This document shows positions 22,501 through 34,500 of a stretch of DNA of 64,000 nucleotides, piece by piece; position 1 is the stretch's first letter, and the number at the start of each line of letters is the position of its first letter. The position numbers and the translations under genes were made by a program. The notes under the pieces are model-generated. The model saw only the letters and a program-made list of their open reading frames with translations. It did no database searches and had not been told where the DNA came from. Source of the DNA: Heliocidaris erythrogramma (lineage: Eukaryota; Echinodermata; Echinoidea; Camarodonta; Echinometridae); NCBI GenBank assembly GCA_025617745.1, contig CM046853.1, positions 14,737,174 to 14,801,173 of the forward strand, read 5' to 3'.

Positions 22501-25500
22501 TCGATGATTGCAGTCCTGCGTGCGTCGTCAATCACTTGGAGGTCGTTGATGAGACCACGGCACATGGTCCGGACGCTCCAGCTTGCTAGTCGAAGAGCTG
22601 GAGTCTTCTTGATTCTTTCTTTTTTGCCTGGTGCGGGGGTTTACAGCTCGCTTGTCAAGATTGACTCTTTAAGCCCTACGCACCCAGTAGGACAGGCAAG
22701 CTGTGGCGGGACAGCACCTTACTGGCTGGGGGCTGCCCAGCTTGAGGCGGGCGGTAGCTGTCCAGTGAGACGCGATGATCTCTCCCACCGTCGGAAGTGA
22801 CCCCAGGCGCTCGTTTCCTACGCCAATCGGAGTGAGCTTTCAACCGGTAACTGCCACTTCCCGTGTTGTGCCGATATCTTGCGACATCGCTGGAGTGTCC
22901 TCTCCAGGGCGCTACAAGCCTGGGCGGGTGATGTGGAGAACCTGGGCTGCCCAGACGACAGGTTCCCCCTCTCGGCGTTGCTGGTCGAGTCCGACGGAAG
23001 GGACGAGCCGATACAGACGGCACCAGCGCAGCTGCAGGAGTTGCCGGAAGGTGGCGCAGGACGCCGTACAACCGCCTTAGGGGCTCCACTCCGGATTTGT
23101 GTAGGGTTTACTCCTTAGCCTTTTCCTCTCCCGAAGATACCCACAAGGCAGTGGGACCATTTATCCATGGTTGGTGGTGGTAGATGGCCGCTGATGGCTC
23201 TCCTGAGCCGGCGCCCTTTGATAGGTTTTGTTTTTAATTCTACAGGGCGTCTAGCCACCCACCTCTCCAGTCCTCTTGCGAGAGCTGGTGGGGAGTCAGT
23301 TTAGTCGCCGACGACTCGACCCTGCGGCAGGTAGTACTGGGTTACAGGGTACCAGTAGCAGACCGAAGCCTGAACAAAGCCTGACCTGACAGCGATAATT
23401 AACTATATTTTTAACTATATTAACTATAACTTATATACGTGGTATATAATGCATTACCAATGCATTATATACACAGGTCTGTTTATTCAACGTTTCAACT
23501 CATTATCATGCACTACGTTACAAGATCATTACTGTTTTATGCATTGAACATAGTTACTAGATCCAAGGAGGTACAAGGCAAGCCCACTCGACTCCTATAC
23601 CTATATACGTTGGAATAAGTGCATTCAAATTAACGTGGTAAGCAAAATGGATCATGAATGGGTCTCGAAAACAAAGGTTATTTTACCATACAAACCCAGA
23701 CGATTACTTCATGATACCATCCGAAGACGATTATACCTCTTCTCATAAAATGTTTATAGACAGTTTATATTCAAGATAGGTTATTGATCAAGTTGTCCGA
23801 ATAGTAGTTCTTGGTTGGAAATTTCTTTAGTAGACATTTTGAAACGACCCGTCAAATAAGTAACCAAGTCTAATATTGGGGCACGTACTAAGCCATACAG
23901 AGCAAATTTGAACGTCACTCTTATAAACTATGAATTGAAATAAAATCTGAAAAGTTTTCAAACATTCAAATAAATAATTTATGCATGAATAATAAAGAAT
24001 TTAATCTGTCCAAACACTTTGATTTCAAAATGAAATGAGACCATAAATGTTTAGCTATAATTTCGTTGTGCTGTTGCCAATGCCACTACAATAATTGATA
24101 AAAGTGATAAAAATGTAAAATCAAATTAATATAATAGTTTGCAAACTATGAAGAGATGAATTAAAGGAATATCGAACACCCTACTCCCTTCCGACACAAA
24201 TTAGTGCATGGAAAATGATTTTTTTTCTGCATCACCTCTGGCTTGGATGTTTTACCCCCCCCCCCCAAGCCAATGTCTAGATACGCCACTGAATCATACC
24301 TATTCGTTTGACCAAAGTGACTTTTACGCCTCGACTGTCAAGGAGAGGATACACGACTCGATCGACAATGGGCACGGTGATGATGACGAACAGAGGCACA
24401 AAGAGCGCAAGGAAAGCCACTGGGATACCATCTAGATTCATTCGCTCTCCTTGAAGCAGATAGGTCGTCGAGTACTGGAATCAAATATACACGAAGAGTA
24501 CGAGGAATATTCGGCATACCGGTTCTACCAAAGACAATTATATTTACAAGTACTAATTACTAAATTCTGATTAATTTAAAGTCAACTTGGGTTTGAGTTT
24601 TAAAAGTTAGTCCCAATTTCTCATCTTAGATGTCCAGTTTGACCATTAAACACTGATAATAATATATCAAGAGCAAATAAGATATTTAAGAGCTTTATTA
24701 AAATGTAGAAAGTGTAACAAACCATAGAGAATCGTAAGACATTCCATGAGTATAGGTATTTTTCAACACGATATCAACTTTTTTTATGAGAATACGTTAA
24801 AATACAAACACGAATACTTTCTTCTTCAGGATATCATCATATTTTATAAACACTCTTTGCAGGGGTTATAATTACCTGAAACCGAATTGTGTTATAAAGA
24901 ATGGCAACCGATAAAACAAGAAGGGTGTTTAGGAGCCATTTTAATTCCTCCACTGCTTCAGTTGGATAACGTCCACCATTATCGCTCTTCAGCCGTTCTA
25001 GACATCCACCTCGATCCACTTCATTTTCTTCAATGATCATCAAATCGTCATCAGACGATCTTGACGACGTTCCCTCACCAGCGTCGAGTCTTCGAAGTTC
25101 GGTTTGATCTCTATTTACCTCTGTTAGGAGTGGACTAGCTTCAGTTACGTGACCACAAAAGCCTTCCGCATCACAGCAACAACAGCAATAAGAGGCACTA
25201 ACTCTGCGATCTCTTTCGAAATGAATTGCTGTAGCTGTCTTCAGCATTCGAAGGATTTGTAGCAAAGCCTGGTTGCCTATATATAGACATAACCATTAGC
25301 ATTTTTTTTTAAAGATAGGAAAAAGGAGAAATTAGCAATGTCGTCTGAGATGATGCACTAACGACTAACATAATCATAACATACTAAATAGAACAATGAT
25401 TTTTGCGAATATACTTTGTATAAATTTACTGTTCACACGTACTAATAATACTAGTTATCAAATACGTATATAAACATAATTTATAACGCTAATTAAAATA

Positions 25501-28500
25501 TTTCAAATTTTATTTCACTCATATTCAATTCCATCTTTTAAAAACAACTTGAAAATAACATGCAGTGCCATATTAAAGTAAATACGTATAATTAGAACAA
25601 CATATATGCCTGCTTGTATGTATGTAGATCGATATGATAAATGAATAGTGCGGAAAGCAAGTAAAAGACAGGTCTTGGTTGATGTCACAACCTACCGGCA
25701 CAATATTAGGATACAAAATGACAGGCTTAATAAAGACAGCGATATAAAAAGGAGGGATTCAATTCGATTTGATCTGATTTGATTTGATTAATAATATATT
25801 GGTCTCTAATGTATATCATGATTCTGATCATTGCTAATTACAAAAATAAATTACTAGATAAGTATACATGAAGAAAAGAGATGGAAGGAAGGGAGGGAGA
25901 GATAGGGAGAGAGAGAGGGAGGATACGGGTGTACATTCAGTAAGAATCAAGAATATTGTTTGTAGTTACGTTTCAAACTGTATTTCTTGGAAGCGAGTTC
26001 ACAATTACGGATGTCCAGAGGAATATCCCGGTATCCAAGTCCCACCTAATAGGACCTTGTTAACTTATGTTATGCATTTCCATTGATTTTTATTTATGAA
26101 GTGAAGATGATGGGTGCATATAATATATATGTATGTATATTACGGGATTTTTTAGAATGTGACTGGTAAAGTTAATCTATATATGATGATGAAATATTAT
26201 GTGGAATTTCATCTTTATATAATTATAGGCTATACAAAAGTAAGCCTATATTTCTTAGGCCATATAGGCCTATAACGAAAGATGCAAATATTTTTCCATC
26301 AGATAATTTTCTTTAAATGTAAATGGCAAACTTACCCATCGCTGGTCTCATTTTGTAAAAATCTCGACCTATAGAGAAGACGAAAATGCCGACGATGTTG
26401 AAACAGAGAACGACGATGAAGCCCAAGAAAAAGGAAATGTCCTGCTCCACGTATGAAAGTGTAGAGTACGTAAACAAGGGAGCAATCTCGGAAATGAAGT
26501 ACACCCTGTTCTCAGAACATAAAATTAAAAACAGTTTATTTCCCCCAGAACGACAAATATTCCTGATTGTCGCTCTTTCATGGTTAATATACACAAATAA
26601 ACAAAGATAAAGAAGCGTTAAATTATAATGACAATTATCTTTATTAGCTTCTTGTGCCTGTAATTTTTATATGATTTACCAGATCTTTTTAGTTGTTTTT
26701 GTTGTTTATTTCATATATTGTGATTTATATGACATTTCGTTAAGGACATAAAATTCAGATGTACATCTATCAATAATGTTCAATAAATACACCAGCATAC
26801 ATATTTGAAGGCTTCAAATTCAACGGAATAACACTATGTATTATACATTATCTTTATTATACCTTCTTGTACCTGTAATTTTTTCATATGATTTTACCAG
26901 ATCTTTTTTTGTTTATTTCATAGATTGTGATTTTATGATATTTCGTTAAGAACAGAAAGTTTAGATATACATGTATCAATAATGTTCAATAAATAAACAA
27001 CAATACTTGTTCAACGGAATAAAACTATAATCAATTTTTCTTTGACTTTGAAAAATTATTGTAGAAAAACAGTTTTCAAGAATGTTTCATTCAAATTTAG
27101 ACTTAAGAATAGAGTAGAAGCGTAATTTTTGTTGTAAGATGAGGTTAACTTCATCTTGACTCTCATCTGTTTTAGTAATTAATTAGGGCCCTTATTAATA
27201 AAACCGTACTAAGCTAGTTGGCAACTAAAATGCTCCTTACTTGTCAACTAGGCACTAGTAGGTATTCATAAAACCCTGCTAAGTTATAGTTGGCAACTTT
27301 ATTTGTTCATTTTGTTAAAACATTCAAAGAGAATATGTTGATTGTATAATTTGTATTTCATGGAATAATTAATAAAGATCATCGGAAAAATCAACTAAGC
27401 CCTATTCATAATGCCTAGTTGGCAACTAAATCTACGCTAGTTGACAACTTGACCGAAATAGTATTCATAAAACCTGACTAAGTTGGCAACTAAATTTCAC
27501 TGAAAATTTAGACTTGATATAGAGTACCTCTAAATCAATTGTTGGCAAGTAAGCATTACACATCGCCAATCGTCAGATGAATGACATGGTCAGAAATGTC
27601 ATGGAAGAGATTTGCGGGAGAAATGAAGAGGGTATAAGTCGGAAGAGATAAGGATCACACATATTATGCAGATTTTCTAAAGGGCTGTAGATTTTCCCAA
27701 GAAAATGACTTTCTCTAACTTTATTGAAATTATGATTTATGTCATAAATACCATCACCACAAAGAGAAAATAAATCGTCTTGTTTCAGTCATTCTGAAAA
27801 ATTAAATTTCAAACTTGCTTCCCTCCCCATAAAGAATAAACTAATGTATCATTTGACTTTTTGAATTTTCCTCACACATTTGTCAGGGACATGCATGTAT
27901 ATACTAGTATTTTGACAAGAAGACACCCAATGGTTTTCTTTTAGGTAGACATGTGTGAAGAACAGTATCCTTAAACACTGGAACCCTTCTGACAAAAAAA
28001 AAGACTGAGGAAAAGAATGTGAAAGCAGGGTATAAATAGGGAAATAGAAGAAAAATGAGAAAATTAAAAGAAATAGACACTAAAGGAGAAAGAAAAAAAA
28101 ACGGGAGAAAAAGAACGAATGATAGAAAATAAGAAAAAACATGTGGAAGACTAAGTTTGATTAGTATAGTCATGTGAGATTCCTTAATCATTTATTCAAA
28201 CCATTTTAGTAAAAGGCATCGATCAGTGGTTAATAGTTTGGGAAATAAAACCCGTGCTCTATGGAAATTGGCCTGGCAGAGTATACAATCTACACATTTT
28301 CCCCTTTCCACCAAGTCTATTCTACCCAAGAGCACAGCAGTCAATTCTCTAGTTGGCGACTAAATCCTTCCCTAGTTTGATACTAATTGGCAAGATTCTT
28401 TGTAAGTTTTCATGAATATTAATTTAGTTGGCAACTTAGTAGTTGCAAACTAGACATAAAAGACTGTCAGTGCTACACAAAGAATTATGTAAAGTAACCT

Positions 28501-31500
28501 CACAAAAGCCATGTACTATATATTCATCAATTCCACCCACGCTGACTCAACCATAAGGCAAACAATGGCTAGTTACCAACTAGCTGAGCTACAGAGTTGG
28601 CAACTAGGGGGTTTTAGTTGTCTACTAGGGGTTTTAGTTGCCAACTAGGGCCTAGCTGGCAACTAGCTTATATTGTAGGGTTTTATGAATATGGGCCTAG
28701 GTTACTAAATTAACAGTTCTAAAGACCTACCAATGATAAGTGATTTGTATCGCTCTATTTCCATACTCTTCAACCTGGATACCCGAAAAAGGGGCGACGC
28801 ATGCCTTGAGAGGGGCGGTACCAATGTTGACAGTGATGAGGGTAATGACAAAGAAGACACGTTTGGTTTCAAGATTAAATCCCAAGGTAGGACCGTAGAC
28901 GCCTGTCCAGTCGAAAGCTATCAGAGGCAGCATAGCGGTACCTGCGATATTGTTATTAGGAAGGAACGTTTTACAGTTATTCCTTGCAGCACTTGGCGTA
29001 GCGTGTGCAGTCATTGAGAGGGCATCGGAAATATTGGGTCGGATGGATGAAATGATACATAAGAAGACCATGTAGTATGTAAGGAGAGGATGTGAGAGGG
29101 GGTATATCGCATTCTTTTAATTGTATGTCTTTCCACCTCACCCTTTCTTTATCTTATGTCTGCCTTTCTCCGCCCCCCCCCCTCTCTCTCTCTCTCTTTC
29201 TCTTTTGTCATTCAATCGAGGTGGGGGGGGGGGGGGCGTGTATGTCACTGATTCCTCGCACCTATCAGCCCTATACAATACTTTAAGCTCTGGAAAAAGC
29301 TGTAATACTTGACATTTCAATCAGTCGAGGGTGCTCAGATTGTTGTCAGTATAAGAGCGTATAATAAGAGCATAACAAATCGCGGGGCACTCGAATTTTC
29401 GAAGGTTCGTATTTCCGAAGGTTCATAATTCCGAAACACAAATTTCCCATGCCTTGGAGTTCATATTCCGAAAATGAAAAAGGGTTCATAATTCCGAACA
29501 TTTGTTGCATTCTTCCGAAGGTTCGTTATTCCGAAGGTTTGTTTATCCGAAGGGCTCATATTTCCGAAAGTTCATAATTCCGTAAATGAAATAGGGTTCG
29601 CAATTCCGAAAATGAAATAAGGTACCTTAAAAGGAGGGAGGGGGACCAAAACGACTGAGCAGCCCCCTCCCTTTTCTTTTTCTATTTTTCCTTATGTTAT
29701 TTGTTTTCATCCTTCTTTCATTTCCTCTTTCTATCTACAACATAACATAATAGTCAGGTCTATTAACAAAATTTGGGGGACAGAATTTACAAAAGCGCAT
29801 TTTTTTGGCCCGTGAGTCATAATTATGTATTAAAAGACTTTATTTTGGAGAGGGTACCACGAAATCGGCGAATGGCACCCTATTTAAAATGCTAAAACAC
29901 AAATTCAATTGTTTGTTTCGAAATATATATAATTAGCTTTTATCATTTTCATATCCAGGTGAATCTGATGAAATCATAAAATTCATTTTGCTTTATCTTG
30001 ATATTAATTTATGCTAATATATGCATAAAACACATATTCTATGATACACTCACAAGAGAAATATGGAAGTGCTTCATATTCTACAACATAATGTTAGATG
30101 ATCGATCAGTTATATTGAAATAACATTAATAATTGCAATAATATTGTAATGGTAATTTATTATAATTGATTATGCATAATGCACATTTTCAATGGCTATA
30201 CAAGCACCTCAAATTTGTAACATATGGTGAATGAGGTCAGGTTAATGTAATGACTATGTTATACCCCCTTTGTCAAAGAAAAATGGCCATGACGCAGTGG
30301 GAACTGCTACAGCGTGCTGAGGGCGTAGCGAGAACTGCATGGTCTCCGGAGACCGATTTTCCGCTACGTGGACGTTGAACAAGTCCAAAGTCCACGTAGC
30401 GGGAGCGCCGTCTGAACAGTAATGACGCAGTAAGGACCTTGTTAGGACCTACTAACAGCTCCATCGACGTAGCATAGACGTAGCGGACACGGAAAGAACA
30501 TAGCAACAACTCCGTCCATGTCTACTGCGCGGCCACTACACATATGCAGTTGTCGCTACGTCCTCTTTATGCCCGCGTTACGTCAACTCTACGTTACGGA
30601 AGTGCTTGCTACGTTATTACTGCGCTGTACACTTTCATGGCAAGTCCAAGGCACGTCCACGGCGGGGAAAAGGGTATAAATGCCGAGTCCAAGTCCCAAT
30701 TGCTATCAGTTCTATTCAAGTCATGGATATACATAGGCACAATGTGCTTCTTCTCCATCGAATGGCTGCAAGTCAACAGACACAAGCCTCACGTGACGGA
30801 GACGTAGGTACAACGAGTCGCAATCTGCTCGGACGTAGCGAGAACGTAGCGAGAACCGTTTCGACGCCGCACTGACCGCGTCTGCGCGCACAATAAACTC
30901 AGTGGGAACACCATCAACGCAACATGAACTTAGTAAGGACGTGGCGCGAACGTAGCAGGCACGGGACGAGTTCTCATTTTTCGAAAACAACGAAGTTGGC
31001 ACTACGTCCTAGGCATTTTTTTTTATTTCAAGGACGTAGCGGGAACTTCTTCCAGTGTAAAGGGGCCTTAAGGTGTGATGTTCTGTGTATATTCCTTGAA
31101 TTTTAAAACTATTATAATTTATGAATATTAATGCATAAAACAATTTTTCAATGGTACAGTTAACAACAAAATTATTCATACCCCTTGGAAAATTCTAGTT
31201 TTTTGCATTTTTCCTAAAAATGAATGGTTAACTGAATTTAATTGCACATCACTTGAATACATTTAGTTATCATCTGCAAATGAATGCTGTTTCTGGTTTC
31301 ACCTCATTTGCATAACAATAGAAAAGGTGAATTATCCAAACTGGGTGATGTTCAAAATTATTCATACCCTTGGTGATCTATTGACTTTGTCAATCAGTAT
31401 GAATCCAGTCCTTGTGATTAATGCTCGTAACACTTTTTTCACACTGTCACAATGCTTCTGGAGGTCTCTACTGAGATATCAGGCCAATACCTGGTCTCCA

Positions 31501-34500
31501 ATGGCCCAATCTCCTTGAGGATGTTGTCCACACATGCCATCACCTGGTCTTCAGGGGATTCGATGGATTTAAAGCAGATTTTGTGTTTGCAGGTGGTGTA
31601 GTTTTAGACGTCATGAGGATAGGACTATGATATTGATATTTTCGATAATATTCCTTACATTTTAATGACAATTCTGTATCTAAGTTGAAACAAAGCACTT
31701 TTCCTGGAGAGACTTCCCTAGAGGCATTCACTGTTGCACTGTCAAGGGAAGGTATTTCCTGATACTTTTGTTCCATTATTGTTAAGAATGTTTAGGGAGG
31801 CCATGGTAGTTGTCTAAAGGTTGGATGGTGCCAATTTTATCAGTTTATTCAGTTACACTGATTGACACATTTTTGATATGGACACCTGCAAGTGGGTACT
31901 CTAGTGAAGCTTAAAATACTGATCTTTATGTTCCAGTGCACTGTCAAAGTGGTAGCATTTTGTGCACTGCAGTTGGTAACATGAAGGGCATATGGTATAA
32001 ATTTGGTTTACATTCATTTTGATATCAAGGATTGTAGCTTTCATACCAAAGATACAAAGAATATACCATATGAAGATTGATATACAGTAACAGTCAATGT
32101 GGGATGTGTATAGTACTCAAATGTTACATACTGTTATTCATGGTGACCTGACGTTAGAGTCATGAAATGACTTTAATATCACCAACATGGCCTTCCTGAG
32201 CACTCTGATTAAGAATGGGGCCAATGAATAAAGGTGAACCCTCCCACAGGCAGTGCAAAAGGGAAGGGCTCTTCAGGAATGGTGCTTTGCTTCATAAGTA
32301 GATACAGAATTTTCATTAAAATGCATGGAATAAATGACCGAAAATTTCAATATAATAGTCCTGTCATCATGAAGTCGATAACTGCATCACCTGTAGGACA
32401 CGAAATCTAATGAACTCCCTGAAGGTCAGGTGAAGGAATGTGTGGACACATCCTCAAGGAGATTGAGCCATTGGAGAACAGGTACTGGCCTGATATCCCA
32501 GCAGAGACCCCTCCGGAAGCCTTGTGACGGTGTATTAAAATAAAGTGAATTACAAGCATTAATCACAAGGATCGGATTCATAATGATTGACAAAGTCAAA
32601 AAATCACCAAGGGTATGAATAATTTTGAATATCGCCCAGTTTGGATAACTCACCTTTTCTATTGTTATGCAAATGAGGTGAAACCGGAAACGGCATTCAT
32701 TTGCAGATGATAACTAAATGTATTCAAGTGATGTGCAAGTAACTTCATTTAACCATTCATTTTTAGGAAAAATGCAAAAAATTATAATTTTCCAATGGGT
32801 ATGAATAATTTTGTTGTTAACTGTATATATCAATAACCGACTATACAAGCACTTCCAATAGACCGCTTCTGTAATGTATGTAAATTTTATACATACCTTT
32901 CAAACAAAGGTTGTTCTTGACAACCTGAAAGCTTGCCGGACATAGCAACAAATAATGTATGCAAACTGGATTCCAAGCATTGAGGCTCATTTTTTAAAAG
33001 CAGGTTAATGGAATAGCTCGTCACTATAGGTGCTTAGCGAATATATGTGCATAAATTTGTATACATTACAGAAGCGGTCCATTTGATACCCACTGGTAAA
33101 TACAATCAGGTAAATGATTAGACAACGATAATCTGGAATTTTCAGAGTATATTTCTTGATTTTAATGCAAATATTGTACATGTACTTCTTGAAGAGCTGA
33201 AGCTCTTAAATACGTACAATATTAATGGCATTAACACTTTGGATACATGTACTTCCACAATTTGCATAAATTTGGGGAATCTTGCATGAAGATGAGAGTT
33301 ATTTTGATGGGTCCTGTGGGGGTAAAAAATGAACCTATTGTCCTAACAAGTAAATCTGCAAAGTTTGGTGCTTTTGTATCACTGTCCCCAAAACTAAAAA
33401 ATATAGGCTTAACAGACCTGACTATAAGGAAAGATAATCCTGTCTTTCCTTATATTATTTAATTTTCTTTCTATATTTTTCACTTTCTATCTTTCCTTAT
33501 GCTATTTTTTGTTTTTATCCTTCTATCATTTCCTGTTTCTATTTTCATTATATTATTCTTTGTTTAAGTTTCTTCTATCTTCTTTTCTTTCTATCTTTCC
33601 TTATGCTATTCTTTGTTCTTATCCTATTGTTTCCTATTTTTAACATAATGAACATAGACAGAGAAAATGATAGAATAAAAACAAAGAATAACATAAGGAT
33701 AGATATAAAGAAAGAAGATAGAAGGAAAAACAAAGAATAACATTAGGAAAAATAGAATTGTCCGGCGCCCGCCAGATAATTCACTGTTTTTTATTCTGTA
33801 ATAGTTTTCTTATCTCTCTCCCTTTTTTTGATCCTTGATATGGGGGGGGGGGGGATCTCAGTCGTTTTCCCCACCCCCCTTCCACCCTTTTTAGGTATTT
33901 TACTTTCGGAATTACGAACCCTATTTCATTTTCAAAAATATGAACCTTCACAATTATGAACCCTCTTTCGTTTACGGAAAAACGAGCCTTAGGAATTACG
34001 AACCTTCGGAAAAACGAACCAATATCGGAATTATGGACCCTTCGGAAATACGAACCTTCGGAAAAACAACATGTAACCAAAAAATCAATTATCTTTATGA
34101 ATCAATTGAAACATGCATCGATATTCTTGGATCTTATCGATTGAAACGTTGACAATGAGTGATCTCTCAGATTAAAACATGAAGGATCGGAGATGCTCCA
34201 GAAAAAAAAATTCGACAATCTTGCAGGGATCTTTTTTATTATAACATTGAGGATTTCGAAAATCGGAGTTCTTTATGTTTTCAACAATGAGAATCAGGGA
34301 CCTTCCTAATTGTGACATCGAGGATCAGGAACTTGACTCCGAAAATAAGGACTCTTTCTAATCACAACGTGGCAAAATCAAGAATCTTTCTTATTGTAAC
34401 ATTGATTATCAGGGATCTTTGTGCTTGTAGGATCAGGTTTCTTTATGATTGAAACATTAATCGAGGACCTTTCTAATTGAAACTTCGAAAACTGGAATAT

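Larger units (their letters stand above)
19960..23395 (-). mobile_element. APE-type non-LTR retrotransposon, rearranged copy
   Basis: Minus-strand LINE in intron 5 of the SLC15-like gene, with GC content clearly above its surroundings. Order on the minus strand: GC-rich 5' region (23390-22620), endonuclease and partial RT (22565-20823), post-RT remnants (about 20820-20480) and a C-terminal part ending in a C2H2-like YVCNKCSRDCHSRVGLHSH motif (20362-20003). Internal deletions and one in-frame duplication make it defective. The clade was not settled. Confidence 0.85.
29395..34075. mobile_element. Long inverted-arm (foldback) composite, 4.7 kb
   Basis: The left arm (29395-29760) holds family B units (GAAGGTTCGTATTTCCGAAG), then AAACGACTGAG within G-rich sequence, then TTTTCCTTATGTTATTTG. 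The right arm (33640-34075) has these blocks in reverse order and complement: AATAACATTAGGAAAAATAG, CTCAGTCGTTTT, then GGAATTACGAACCTTCGGAA units. The arms thus correspond beyond the simple repeat. The interior contains a CpG-rich segment (30290-31075), a Tc1-like element (31155-32825) and no recognised transposase. Confidence 0.6.

Noticed and set aside
22676-23089. 137-codon minus-strand frame above the LINE ORF
   Set aside because: Arg/Pro-rich product of GC-rich LINE 5' sequence with no zinc knuckle or gag-like motif; not called as ORF1.
29092-29320. Frames with runs of Pro, Gly or Leu
   Set aside because: They arise from CT and G microsatellites.
30544-30875. Overlapping frames in the CpG-rich segment
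   Set aside because: Open frames follow from high CpG and few stops; no motif.
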